Below, piece after piece: positions 37,874 to 49,689 of a stretch of DNA of 64,000 nt. The position numbers and the translations under genes are program-made. The DNA comes from Caulobacteraceae bacterium PMMR1. GTDB lineage: Bacteria > Pseudomonadota > Alphaproteobacteria > Caulobacterales > Caulobacteraceae. Under the pieces are notes generated by a model, which saw only the letters and a program-made list of their open reading frames with translations, searched no databases and had not been told where the DNA came from. The DNA lies in assembly GCA_000733915.1 (NCBI GenBank), contig JPOM01000001.1:868001-932000 (forward strand), given 5' to 3'. How positions within the stretch are numbered: position 1 is the first letter of the stretch; every line of letters begins with the position of its first letter.

Positions 37874-38040
37874 GGGCCGGCTGCTAGCCGATTTGGCCGC
37901 GCGTGTCAGGGTGCGCGTCTCAAGGGTGCGTTTCAGGGACGCCTTTCAGGGGCGAGGGGCGAGGGGCGGGGAAGGGGTCTGACGTGGAGAACGGTCGCGG
38001 GGTCCGAGAGCTTTTTGAGCCTCTTCATAGGACGCCCGCC

Positions 38041-38238
38041 ATGGCCGACGACGCTCAGCGACAGGATCCCGAGACCCTCCAGGACGCCGAAGTCTATCGC
38101 GGGGGCCAGCCGCCCTCCGCCGGGCGCGCCAACCCGCCCGACGACGCCGACGACACCCTCGGCGGAGCCGACGCCTATGTCGCCGGCCAGCGCCTCAAGG
38201 CGCCGGTCGCGATCGCCGCCGTGCGCCGGATCGCCTGA
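38041..38238 (+). CDS. Small acidic hypothetical protein, 65 aa
   Basis: The frame starts at an ATG at 38041 with TAGGACG about 6 nt upstream. It encodes a hydrophilic, Asp/Pro/Gly-rich protein (QRQDPETLQDAEVYRGGQPP, then NPPDDADDTLGGADAYVAGQ) without membrane segments, ending LKAPVAIAAVRRIA. GC3 is high. It lies between the divergent purL and the codirectional parC (about 100 nt). Probably intrinsically disordered; function unknown. Confidence 0.55.
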   Translation: MADDAQRQDPETLQDAEVYRGGQPPSAGRANPPDDADDTLGGADAYVAGQRLKAPVAIAAVRRIA

Positions 38239-38339
38239 GCGCACCCAGAGAGCGGCGCCGGGGACGGGCCGGCTTGCGGCCATCGGCCCGCGCCCGCCGC
38301 GGTGGACACGGCCGCGAGACTCTGCTCAGCCGCTAGCGG

Positions 38340-40577
38340 ATGACCATCAACGTCCCTCCGCCCCCCGAGGACGGCGGCCGCATCGTCGACGAGCCGCTGA
38401 CTCAGGCCCTGAGCCGCCGCTACCTCGCCTACGCGCTCTCCACCATCACCAACCGGGCGCTGCCGGACCTGCGCGACGGCATGAAGCCGGTGCACCGGCG
38501 CATCCTCTATGGCATGCGCCAGATGCGGCTGGATCCCGGCACGACGGCGAAGAAGTCCGCCCGCGTGGTCGGCGACGTGATGGGCCGCTTCCACCCGCAC
38601 GGGGACCAGTCGATCTACGACGCCCTGGTCCGCCTGGCGCAGGACTTCGCCCAGCGCTATCCGCTCGTCGACGGCCAGGGCAACTTCGGCAACATCGACG
38701 GCGATAACCCCGCCGCCATGCGCTACACCGAATGCCGGCTGACGCTGGCGGCGCAGCTTCTGCTCGACGGCATCGACGAGGACGCGGTCGACTTCCGCGC
38801 CACCTACGACGGCGAGGGCGAAGAGCCGGTGGTGCTGCCCGCCGCCTTTCCCAACCTGCTGGCCAACGGCTCGGCCGGCATCGCGGTGGGCATGGCGACC
38901 TCGATCCCGCCGCACAACGTAGGCGAGCTGATCGACGCGTGCCTGCTCCTGCTGCAGCGGCCCGACGCCACCAACGCCGACCTGATGGAGCGCGTCCCCG
39001 GCCCCGACTTCCCCACCGGCGGCGTCATCGTGGAGTCGCGCGCCAGCCTGCTAGAGACCTTCGAGACCGGCCGCGGCGGCGTGCGCCACCGGGCGCGTTG
39101 GACCCGCGAGGACGCCGGGCGGGGGACCTGGCGGATCGTGGTCACCGAGGTGCCCTATCAGGTTCAGAAGTCCAAGCTCGTCGAGCAGCTGGCGAGCCTG
39201 CTCGAGCAGAAGAAGGCGCCGCTGCTCGCCGACGTGCGCGACGAGTCCGCCGAGGACATCCGCCTGGTGCTCGAGCCCCGCGCCCGCTCGGTGGAGCCCG
39301 AGGTGCTGATGGAGAGCCTGTTCAAGCTCTGCGACCTGGAGGTGCGCTTCCCCGTCAATATGAACGTGCTCGACCGGACGAACACGCCGGGCGTCATGGG
39401 CCTGAAGGGCTGCTTGCAGGGGTTCCTCGACCACCGCCGCGAGGTCGTGGTGCGCCGCGCCCGCCACCGGCTTGGAAAGATCGAGGCCCGGCTGCACATC
39501 CTCGACGGCCTGGTCACCGCCTATCTGAACCTGGACGAGGTGATCCGCATCGTCCGCTACGAGGACGAGCCGAAGGCCGCGCTGATCGCCGCGTTCGCGC
39601 TGTCCGACATCCAGGCCGACGCCATACTGAACACGCGCCTGCGCCAGCTCGCGCGGCTGGAGGAGATGGAGCTCCGCCGCGAGCACGCCGAGCTGGCGGA
39701 GGAGCGGAATGGGCTGAACGCGCTGCTGGCCTCGGAGCCCAAGCAGTGGGCGCTGGTGGGCGTCGGTCTGCGCGACGTGCGCGAGCAGCTGGCCAAGGAC
39801 GCGGGCCTGGCGCGCCGCCGCACGACCTTCGCAGAGGCGCCCGCGCTGGACAGCCTGCCCGCGCCCGAAAGCTTCGCGCCGCGCGAGCCGATCACGGTGA
39901 TCCTGTCGGAGCGGGGCTGGATCCGCGCCGCCAAGGGCCGGGTGGAGGACGCCTCGGAGCTGAAGTTCAAGGAGGGCGACAGCCTCGGCTTTCTCGTACC
40001 GGCCGAGACCACCGACCGGCTGCTGCTGTTCGCCTCCGACGGCCGATGCTTCACGCTGGACTGCGCCAAGCTGCCGTCCGCGCGCGGGCAGGGGGAGCCG
40101 CTCAGGCTCATGCTCGACCTGGATGACCGGGTGAAGCTGACCGCGGTGTTTGCGCATCGGCCGGGCGCGAAGCGGCTGGTCGCGTCCTCGGGCGGCTACG
40201 GCTTCCTCGTGCCGGAGGACGAGCTGGTCGCCAACCGCCGGGCGGGCAAGTCGGTGCTGAACGTCGACGGCGGCCAGACGCGGCTCTGCCTGCCGGCGGA
40301 CGGCGACCACGTCGCGGTGCTGGGCGAAAACGGCAAGGCGCTGGTGTTCGCCCTGGCCGAGCTTCCCGAGATGCCCCGGGGCAAGGGCGTGAAGCTACAG
40401 AGCTACCGCGAGGGCGGGCTGAAGGACGGCTTGGTGTTCGCGGCGGATGCGGGCCCGACCTGGACGGACGGCTCGGGCCGCACGCGCCAGTGGTCCGACT
40501 GGCGCGACTGGCTGGGCAAGCGCGCCGGCGCCGGACGGCTAGCGCCCCGCGGCCTGAAGCGCTTTCACCCGCGGTAA
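38340..40577 (+). CDS. parC: DNA topoisomerase IV subunit A
   Basis: 745 residues, decatenating type II topoisomerase subunit. It has the breakage-reunion domain with [55 protein letters not shown] and the active-site Tyr129 in [10 protein letters not shown], followed by the coiled tower and a shortened beta-propeller C-terminal domain, consistent with ParC rather than GyrA (no GyrA box seen). parE is not in the window. Its last 13 nt overlap the convergent amidase gene. Confidence 0.95.
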   Translation: MTINVPPPPEDGGRIVDEPLTQALSRRYLAYALSTITNRALPDLRDGMKPVHRRILYGMRQMRLDPGTTAKKSARVVGDVMGRFHPHGDQSIYDALVRLAQDFAQRYPLVDGQGNFGNIDGDNPAAMRYTECRLTLAAQLLLDGIDEDAVDFRATYDGEGEEPVVLPAAFPNLLANGSAGIAVGMATSIPPHNVGELIDACLLLLQRPDATNADLMERVPGPDFPTGGVIVESRASLLETFETGRGGVRHRARWTREDAGRGTWRIVVTEVPYQVQKSKLVEQLASLLEQKKAPLLADVRDESAEDIRLVLEPRARSVEPEVLMESLFKLCDLEVRFPVNMNVLDRTNTPGVMGLKGCLQGFLDHRREVVVRRARHRLGKIEARLHILDGLVTAYLNLDEVIRIVRYEDEPKAALIAAFALSDIQADAILNTRLRQLARLEEMELRREHAELAEERNGLNALLASEPKQWALVGVGLRDVREQLAKDAGLARRRTTFAEAPALDSLPAPESFAPREPITVILSERGWIRAAKGRVEDASELKFKEGDSLGFLVPAETTDRLLLFASDGRCFTLDCAKLPSARGQGEPLRLMLDLDDRVKLTAVFAHRPGAKRLVASSGGYGFLVPEDELVANRRAGKSVLNVDGGQTRLCLPADGDHVAVLGENGKALVFALAELPEMPRGKGVKLQSYREGGLKDGLVFAADAGPTWTDGSGRTRQWSDWRDWLGKRAGAGRLAPRGLKRFHPR

Positions 40578-41926
40578 GCCGGCGGCGCCCCGACGGGGTC
40601 GGCCAGCAGCCGCGCCAGGCCGAGGCTCGTCTCGTCGTCCCAGGCCAGCGCCTGCGCCGAGGCCGGCAAGCCGTCGGACCCCTCGCCGGCGGGGAAGGCG
40701 GTCGCGGGCAGGCCCAGGATGTCGCCCAGCGCGGTGAAGTGCGCCTGGTTCAGCGGCATCTTCGCCTCGAACGGGAAGGCGTGCTGGGGCGCGGTCGGCA
40801 TCAATATGGCCGCATACGGCGAGAGCTGCAGCTTGACCGCGTCGGCCACGTCGGCCAGCTCGCGATAGGCGCTGGCGAGCTTCACGGCAGGCTGGTTGGC
40901 GCCCCACTCGAGCAGCGCCCGGAACCCGTCGGAGAAGCCTTTGCCCCCGGCGGCCAGGGCCGCCTTGTGCTCGGCCGACGCCTCGGCCTCGGAGATGAGC
41001 AGGCCCAGCCGCAGCATGTCGCCGTACTCGTAGCTCAGGGTCACGGGCTCAAGCTCCAGGCCCGCCGCGCGGGCGCGCTCGATGGTGGCCTGGAAGCGGT
41101 CCGCCGCCACGGGGTCGACCTCGACCTTGTCGCCCCATTGCAGCACCGCGACGGGCGAGGATGTCAGGCTCGCGGGGTCGGCTGGGCGGGCAAGCTCCTC
41201 GGCGAGGTCGCGGTCGGCGCTGCAGGCTGCGGCCATGACCAGCGCGCAGTCCAGCGCCGAGCGGGCCAGCACGCCCACATGGTCCAGCGTCCAGCTGAGC
41301 GGGATCACCCCCGCGGTCGAGATCAAACCCTGCGTCGGCTTGTGCCCGAACACGCCGCAGTAGGCGGCGGGGATGCGCACCGAGCCCAGGGTATCGGTGC
41401 CCAGCGCCGCAGCGCAGAGGCCCGCCGCCGTGGCCGTGCCCGACCCGCCGGACGAGCCGCCCGCCGTATATCCGGGCCGCCAAGGATTGTGCGACCGGCC
41501 GAACCAGGGGTTGTCGGTGACCGCGCCTAGCGCCCCCTCGTGCATATTGACCAGGCCCAGGATCACCGCGCCGGCCTCGCGCAGGCGCGCGATGCAGGCG
41601 GCGTCGGCCTCGGCGATCCGGTCGCGATAGGCGCCGATGCCGGCGTGCCAGGGCAGGCCCTTAACGGCGATGTTGCACTTCACCGCGAGGGGAGCCCCGT
41701 CGATGGGCGATAAGGGCGCGCCGCTAGCCCAGCGCTCGGCGCTCGCATCCGCCGCCGCCCTCGCCCCGGCCGCGTCCAGGGCGACATAGGCGCCCAGCGC
41801 CCCGTCCAGGCCCGAGATGCGCGACAGGTACGCCTCCGTCGCCTCCAGCGGCGTGACGGCGCGCTCGGAATAGAGCTCGTGCAGGCCGGAGACGCCGGCC
41901 TCTACAATCGGATTGGCGAAGGTCAT
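40565..41926 (-). CDS. Amidase signature family protein
   Basis: 453 residues with the Ser-cis-Ser-Lys triad: Lys in LAVKCNIAVKG, the Gly/Ser-rich YTAGGSSGGSGTATAAGL and the nucleophile region GTDTLGSVRIPAAYCGVFGHKPT. It resembles AtzF/allophanate-hydrolase-type and GatA-like amidases, but without gatB/gatC or urea carboxylase neighbours the substrate is open. It starts at 41926, 65 nt from the divergent SPFH gene. Confidence 0.88.
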   Translation of the reverse strand: MTFANPIVEAGVSGLHELYSERAVTPLEATEAYLSRISGLDGALGAYVALDAAGARAAADASAERWASGAPLSPIDGAPLAVKCNIAVKGLPWHAGIGAYRDRIAEADAACIARLREAGAVILGLVNMHEGALGAVTDNPWFGRSHNPWRPGYTAGGSSGGSGTATAAGLCAAALGTDTLGSVRIPAAYCGVFGHKPTQGLISTAGVIPLSWTLDHVGVLARSALDCALVMAAACSADRDLAEELARPADPASLTSSPVAVLQWGDKVEVDPVAADRFQATIERARAAGLELEPVTLSYEYGDMLRLGLLISEAEASAEHKAALAAGGKGFSDGFRALLEWGANQPAVKLASAYRELADVADAVKLQLSPYAAILMPTAPQHAFPFEAKMPLNQAHFTALGDILGLPATAFPAGEGSDGLPASAQALAWDDETSLGLARLLADPVGAPPAYRG

Positions 41927-41991
41927 GACCGCGGAAGCCTAGAGTGTGCTCTGAAGCCGCGCTAGCCTTCTTCGGTCCAAGGGAGTCGTCC

Positions 41992-42939
41992 ATGACCCTG
42001 ATCGTACCGACCGTGCTGGTGATCCTGGCCCTGATGGTGGTGATGAACAGCATCCGCATCGTGCCCCAGGGCCAAGAGTTCACCGTCGAGCGTTTCGGCC
42101 GCTACACGCGCACGCTGAAGCCCGGCATCACCATCCTGACGCCCTTCGTGGAGCGGGTCGGCCGGCGCGTGAACATGATGGAGCAGGTGCTCCAGGTGCC
42201 GCAGCAGGAGGTGATCACCAAGGACAACGTCTCCGTCACGGTGGACGCCATCGTCTTCATCCAGGTGATCAACGCGGCCGCCTCGGCCTATCGCGTGGCG
42301 AACCTCGACCTCGCCATCTCGCAGCTCTCCATGACCAACCTGCGCACGGTGGTGGGATCGATGGAGCTGGACGAGGTGCTGTCGCAGCGCGACGTCATCA
42401 ACACGCGCCTGCTCAGCGCGATCGATTCCGCCACCGAGCCCTGGGGCGTGAAGGTGGCCCGCATCGAGATCAAGGACCTGCAGCCGCCTCCCGACATCTC
42501 CAACGCCATGGCGCGCCAGATGAAGGCTGAGCGCGAGCGGCGCGCCGTCATCACCGAAGCGGACGGCGAGCGTCAGGCGCAGATCGCCCGCGCCGAGGGC
42601 TCCAAGCAGGCCGCGATCCTTGAGGCGGAGGGCCGCAAGGAGGCCGCCTTCCGCGACGCCGAGGCCCGCGAACGCTCCGCCCAGGCCGAAGCGAACGCGA
42701 CCAAGGTGGTGTCGGACTCCATCGAGCAGGGCAGCGTGGAGGCGCTGAACTACTTCATCGCCCAACGCTATGTGGAGGCGTTCGGCAAGCTGGCGTCCTC
42801 GCCGCAGCAGCGCACGGTGATCGTGCCCGCCGACCTCGCTGCTCTGGCCGGCACGCTCGCGGGCGTGTCCGAGCTTGTGCGCTCGGGCGCGTCTCAGGCC
42901 GGGGCGATACCGGTCCCGCCCGCGCCGCGAGGCCGGTGA
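41992..42939 (+). CDS. SPFH/band 7 domain membrane protein (stomatin/QmcA-like)
   Basis: 315 residues from the ATG at 41992, with AAGGGAG about 6 nt upstream. An N-terminal membrane helix (LIVPTVLVILALMVVM) is followed by the SPFH domain (IRIVPQGQEFTVERFGRYTR, MEQVLQVPQQEVITKDNVSV) and a long coiled coil rich in Ala, Glu and Arg (ERRAVITEADGERQAQIARA). Such proteins form membrane-associated cages with NfeD partners; here the nfeD-like gene follows with a TGATG overlap. Confidence 0.93.
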   Translation: MTLIVPTVLVILALMVVMNSIRIVPQGQEFTVERFGRYTRTLKPGITILTPFVERVGRRVNMMEQVLQVPQQEVITKDNVSVTVDAIVFIQVINAAASAYRVANLDLAISQLSMTNLRTVVGSMELDEVLSQRDVINTRLLSAIDSATEPWGVKVARIEIKDLQPPPDISNAMARQMKAERERRAVITEADGERQAQIARAEGSKQAAILEAEGRKEAAFRDAEARERSAQAEANATKVVSDSIEQGSVEALNYFIAQRYVEAFGKLASSPQQRTVIVPADLAALAGTLAGVSELVRSGASQAGAIPVPPAPRGR

Positions 42940-43400
42940 TGGACGCCGTCTTCGCCCATCCCTTCTGGGTCTGGCTCGTCGTCGGCGCGGCGCTGCTGGC
43001 GCTCGAGGTCGCGACGGGCTCGGGCTATCTGCTCTGGCCCGCGGCCGCAGCGGGCGTGGTGGGCCTGCTCGACCTCGCCTGGCCGGGGCTCGGCTGGCCG
43101 GCGCAGGCGGTCGCCTTCGCCGCCGTCACCCTGGTGGGCACGGTGGCCTCGCGCAGCGCGCTCAGGCGCAGGCTGGCGGCTCTGCACGCCGCGCCGGACC
43201 TGAACGACCCGGCGCGGGCGCTGCTCGGTCGCGAGGGAGAGGCGGTGGGCGCCTTCGCCGGGTCCGGCGGGCGCGTGTTCGTCGACGGCAAGGAGTGGGC
43301 GGCCACGCTGGAGCCCGGCGCGCCCGCGCCCGCCCCCGGCGCCCGGGTGGTGGTCACCGCCGTGATCGGCGGCGCCCGGCTGAAGGTCCGGCCCCGCTGA
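42939..43400 (+). CDS. NfeD family membrane protein
   Basis: 153 residues. Three to four transmembrane helices fill residues 8-75, followed by the soluble C-terminal OB-fold domain (LLGREGEAVGAFAGSGGRVF, VDGKEWAAT, GARVVVTAVIGGARLKVRP). It is the short NfeD form without the protease domain and partners the SPFH protein encoded just upstream (1-nt overlap). Confidence 0.9.
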   Translation: MDAVFAHPFWVWLVVGAALLALEVATGSGYLLWPAAAAGVVGLLDLAWPGLGWPAQAVAFAAVTLVGTVASRSALRRRLAALHAAPDLNDPARALLGREGEAVGAFAGSGGRVFVDGKEWAATLEPGAPAPAPGARVVVTAVIGGARLKVRPR

Positions 43401-43437
43401 ACGCGGCCCTCGCGGCGAAGTAGGCGCCCGGGGGGGG

Positions 43438-43479
43438 GCGGGGGTCGGCTCAGGCCCCCGCCGCGCTTGCTCCCAAGCG
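43438..43479 (+). other. Two hairpins and a G9 run in the nfeD-lepB gap
   Basis: GCGGGGG (43438-43444) pairs with CCCCCGC (43455-43461), and CGCTTG (43464-43469) pairs with CAAGCG (43474-43479) across a 4-nt loop. A run of nine G precedes them (43430-43438). This may mark the end of the SPFH/NfeD transcript, although no T-tract follows. The G-run is an error-prone spot for sequencing. Confidence 0.3.
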
Positions 43480-43559
43480 GGGCAGGCATTAGGCAGGTCT
43501 GACCGGTCCGGCGCCCGCTGGCCCCAAAGTTGCTGCAAAGCTTGCCGAAGCCTCGCGCC

Positions 43560-44462
43560 ATGACCACGACCGCCTCCGACACGCCCGCGGGCGACCCGCC
43601 CGAGACCGCCGGCAAGGCGGCCAAGGCGGAGCTGTTCGAGCTCGCCAAGACGATCCTCTACGCCCTGCTGATCGCGGTCGTGCTGCGGGTGGTCTTGTTC
43701 CAGCCCTTCACCATCCCGTCCGCCTCGATGGAGCCGAACCTCTACGAGGGCGACTACATCATCGTGTCCAAGTGGCCCTACGGCTGGAGCAAGCACTCCT
43801 TCCCGTTCAGCCCGCCCCTCTTCTCCGGGCGGGTGCTGGGCGGCCAGCCCAAGCGCGGCGACGTCATCGTCTTCAAGCTGCCGCGGGACAACAAGACGGA
43901 CTACATCAAGCGCCTGATCGGCCTGCCCGGCGACCGGGTGCAGGTGAAGGCGGGCCAGGTCTTCCTGAACGGCGTCGCCGTCCCGCGCACGCCGGCGGGG
44001 CGCGGGCCCGCGACTTGCCCCTTCGGGGGCTATCTCGCGACCGAGACGGCCCAGTTCAAGGAGACCCTGCCGGGCGGCAAGGTCGTGAAGGTGAACGACT
44101 GCATCCCGCGGACCGGGGCGGCGGACAACACCGCGGAGTACGTGGTCCCCCAGGGCTGCTACTTCATGATGGGCGACAACCGCGACAACTCCATGGACAG
44201 CCGCTTCCCGCCCGGGCCGCAAGGGTCGCCGGCGGAGGCGCGCTGCGGCTGGAACCACGCGACGGACAGCCGCGTGGGCCTGGACCCGACGCAGGAGGCG
44301 TTCGTCGATCCCGCCCAGTTCGGCGTCGGCTTCGTGCCGGCCGAGAACCTGGAGGGCCGGGCGGACTTCATCCTGTTCAGCTGGCGACCGGGGGCGTCTC
44401 TGTTCAAGCCCTGGACGTGGCTGCTCAACGCGCGCTGGAACCGCTTCTTCCACCTGCTGTGA
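43560..44462 (+). CDS. lepB: Signal peptidase I
   Basis: 300 residues from the ATG at 43560. One transmembrane helix (about residues 29-47) anchors it; the catalytic Ser56 lies in IPSASMEPN and the general base Lys117 in DYIKRLIGLPGDRV; GCYFMMGDNRDNSMDSR is the C-terminal signature. It cleaves Sec and Tat signal peptides. Between the last two boxes is an extended insert with two Cys (PATCPFGG, VNDCIPR). It heads lepB-rnc-era-recO. Confidence 0.96.
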   Translation: MTTTASDTPAGDPPETAGKAAKAELFELAKTILYALLIAVVLRVVLFQPFTIPSASMEPNLYEGDYIIVSKWPYGWSKHSFPFSPPLFSGRVLGGQPKRGDVIVFKLPRDNKTDYIKRLIGLPGDRVQVKAGQVFLNGVAVPRTPAGRGPATCPFGGYLATETAQFKETLPGGKVVKVNDCIPRTGAADNTAEYVVPQGCYFMMGDNRDNSMDSRFPPGPQGSPAEARCGWNHATDSRVGLDPTQEAFVDPAQFGVGFVPAENLEGRADFILFSWRPGASLFKPWTWLLNARWNRFFHLL

Positions 44463-44493
44463 TGCCCGCCGCCCGCCTGCTGCCGTCCCGCCC

Positions 44494-45186
44494 GTGAACG
44501 CCCGCGACGCCGCCAAGGCGGAGCTGCAGGCGCGGCTTGGTCACAGCTTCCGCGACCCCGCCTTGCTCGAACAGGCGCTGACGCACGCCAGCGTCAGCCT
44601 CAAGGGCCGGCCCGCCGCGAACAACGAGCGCCTGGAATTCCTCGGCGATCGGGTCCTGGGTCTGCTCGCCGCCGAGGCGCTGGGCGAGCGCCTGCCCGCC
44701 GCCAGCGAGGGCGAGCTCAGCCGCGCCCTGCACCTGATCTCGGACGGCCGCGCCTGTGCGGAGGCGGCGCGTCGCCTCGGCGTCCCGCCCGCGCTCCGGC
44801 TCGACGGCGGCGAGAGCAAGAGCGGAGGGCGCGACAAGGATTCGGTGCTGGGCGACGCCATGGAGGCGGTGCTGGCGGCGGTGTTCCTGGACGGCGGGCT
44901 CGACGCGGCGCGGGCGGTGTTCCGGGCCGGCTGGCCGCTCGAGGCGCTCCTCGCCAGAGAGCCCGACGCCAACCCCAAGTCGGCGCTTCAGGAGTGGGCG
45001 GCCGCCCGGGGTCTGGGCCTGCCCCGCTACGAGGTGGTCGGCCGCTCCGGCCCCGACCATGCGCCGACCTTCACGGTGGAGGCGACGCTGCCCGGCCTGG
45101 ACCCGCTGCGGGCCGAGGGCCGCTCGCGCCAGGAGGCGGAGAAGGCGGCCGCGCGCGGCCTCCTCGCGCGGGAGCAGAGCCCATGA
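44494..45186 (+). CDS. rnc: Ribonuclease III
   Basis: 230 residues from a GTG at 44494. The RNase III signature NNERLEFLGDRVLGLLAAEAL contains the catalytic acidic residues, with the second acidic cluster in KDSVLGDAMEAVLAAVFLDGG. A C-terminal dsRNA-binding domain follows (PKSALQEWAAARGLGLPRYE, FTVEATLPG, EAEKAAARGLL). It processes rRNA precursors and mRNAs. The stop overlaps the era start by 4 nt. Confidence 0.96.
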   Translation: MNARDAAKAELQARLGHSFRDPALLEQALTHASVSLKGRPAANNERLEFLGDRVLGLLAAEALGERLPAASEGELSRALHLISDGRACAEAARRLGVPPALRLDGGESKSGGRDKDSVLGDAMEAVLAAVFLDGGLDAARAVFRAGWPLEALLAREPDANPKSALQEWAAARGLGLPRYEVVGRSGPDHAPTFTVEATLPGLDPLRAEGRSRQEAEKAAARGLLAREQSP

Positions 45187-46136
45187 GCGAGCCTTCCGAG
45201 ACGCCCACCCGCGCCGGCTTCGCCGCCGTGATCGGCGCGCCCAACGCCGGCAAATCGACCCTGGTCAACCGGCTGGTCGGAGCCAAGGTCTCCATCGTCA
45301 CCAAGAAGGTCCAGACCACCCGCTTCCCCGTGCGCGGCGTGGCCATGGAGGGCCGCAGCCAGATCGTCCTGGTGGACACCCCCGGCGTCTTCCAGCCGCG
45401 CCGGCGGCTCGACCGCGCCATGGTGCACGCCGCCTGGGCGGGGGCGGAGGACGCGGACGCGGTGGTGCACCTGGTCGACGCGGAGACCGAGCTCGCCGTG
45501 GAAGGCGGCGAGACCACAGCCGCGCAGCGCCGCGCGGCGGAGGACGTGCGCACCATCGTAGAGCGGCTGCAGCGCGCCTCCCGCCCGGCGATCCTGGCGC
45601 TCAACAAGATCGACCTCGTCAAGCGTGACCGCCTGCTGGCGCTCAGCGCCCGTCTGTTCGAGAGCGGCGCCTATGCGGAGGTCTTCATGGTCTCCGCCGA
45701 GACCGGCTCGGGCGTGGACGATCTGAAGCGGCGCCTGGCTGGCCTGATGCCGGAGGGGCCGTGGCTCTATCCCCAGGACCAGACCGCCGACCTGCCGGTG
45801 CGCCTGCTGGCCGCCGAGATCACCCGCGAGAAGGTCTACCTTCGCGTCCACGACGAACTTCCCTACGCCGCGACCGTGGAGACCACCGCTTTCGACGAGC
45901 GCGCCGACGGCGCGGTGCGTATCGAGCAGACCATCTATGTCGAGCGCGACAGCCAGCGCATGATCGTCATCGGCAAGGGCGGCCAGACGCTGAAGTGGAT
46001 CGGCCAGAAGTCGCGCGAGGAGCTCGGCGGGCTGCTCGACCGCCCCGTGCACCTTTTCCTGCATGTGAGGGTGCAGGAAGACTGGCAGAACTCCCGGGGC
46101 TTCTACCGGGACCTCGGCCTGGAGTTCGACATCTGA
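45183..46136 (+). CDS. era: GTPase Era
   Basis: 317 residues. G1 GAPNAGKS (18-25), G2 within KVQTTRFPVRG, G3 DTPG, G4 NKID and the C-terminal KH domain with IVIGKGGQTLKWIGQKSREE. It assists 30S maturation by binding the 3' end of 16S rRNA. The ATG overlaps the rnc stop (ATGA). Confidence 0.97.
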   Translation: MSEPSETPTRAGFAAVIGAPNAGKSTLVNRLVGAKVSIVTKKVQTTRFPVRGVAMEGRSQIVLVDTPGVFQPRRRLDRAMVHAAWAGAEDADAVVHLVDAETELAVEGGETTAAQRRAAEDVRTIVERLQRASRPAILALNKIDLVKRDRLLALSARLFESGAYAEVFMVSAETGSGVDDLKRRLAGLMPEGPWLYPQDQTADLPVRLLAAEITREKVYLRVHDELPYAATVETTAFDERADGAVRIEQTIYVERDSQRMIVIGKGGQTLKWIGQKSREELGGLLDRPVHLFLHVRVQEDWQNSRGFYRDLGLEFDI

Positions 46137-46150
46137 AGAAAGGCGAGACG

Positions 46151-46642
46151 ATGCGCGGTCTGATCCTGGCGGCCATGGCGGGGCTGATGGCCCAGGCGAG
46201 CTCGGCTCTGGCCGCGGAGCCTTGCACGGCGCCCGACGCCGGCGCAGCCGAGACGCTGGACGCGCTCTTCCGCGCCGCGGCCAGGGCGGACGGGCCGGCC
46301 TATTTCGCCCTGTTCACGCCAGACGCCCGCTTCGTCGGCACCGATCCCCACGAGGACTGGGACATGACGGCGTTCCACGCCTTCGCCGACCCGCGCTTCG
46401 CCAAGGGCCGAGGCTGGACCTTTACGCCGGTCGCGCGGCGGATCGCCTTTACAGGCGAGGGCTGCGGCCGCTACGCGATCTTCTTCGAGCGGCTGGACAA
46501 CGCCGGCTATGGCGACACGCGCGGGTCGGGCGTGCTGGTGCGCACCCCCGCGGGCTGGCGCGTGCGCGAGTACGTGCTGAGCTTCGCGGTGCCCAACGCC
46601 CGGGCCGAGGCGGTGGTGTCCGCCATCCGAGCCAAGCCCTGA
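46151..46642 (+). CDS. Exported NTF2/SnoaL-like protein
   Basis: 163 residues. A signal peptide (MRGLILAAMAGLMAQASSALA, cleavage after ALA or AEP) is followed by a cone-shaped NTF2-like fold: LDALFRAAARADGPAYFALF, DARFVGTDPHEDWDM, FHAFADPRFAKGRGW and GVLVRTPAGWRVREYVLSF. Many such proteins bind small ligands; no catalytic assignment is possible. AAAGGCGAG precedes the ATG. It is inserted between era and recO, 14 nt after era, so it is part of the operon. Confidence 0.75.
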   Translation: MRGLILAAMAGLMAQASSALAAEPCTAPDAGAAETLDALFRAAARADGPAYFALFTPDARFVGTDPHEDWDMTAFHAFADPRFAKGRGWTFTPVARRIAFTGEGCGRYAIFFERLDNAGYGDTRGSGVLVRTPAGWRVREYVLSFAVPNARAEAVVSAIRAKP

Positions 46643-46658
46643 GGCCTGCTGGCGCGAC

Positions 46659-49575
<2,917 letters not shown>

Positions 49576-49689
49576 GGGGACGCGCCTGTAGCACACCTTG
49601 TCCGGGCGTCGGCAGCTGACAGCGGCCGCGCGGGCCTCGGTCTCCGACGTCCTGGACGGGCTCTTAGGCGGACGCGGCTAGCACGCCGC

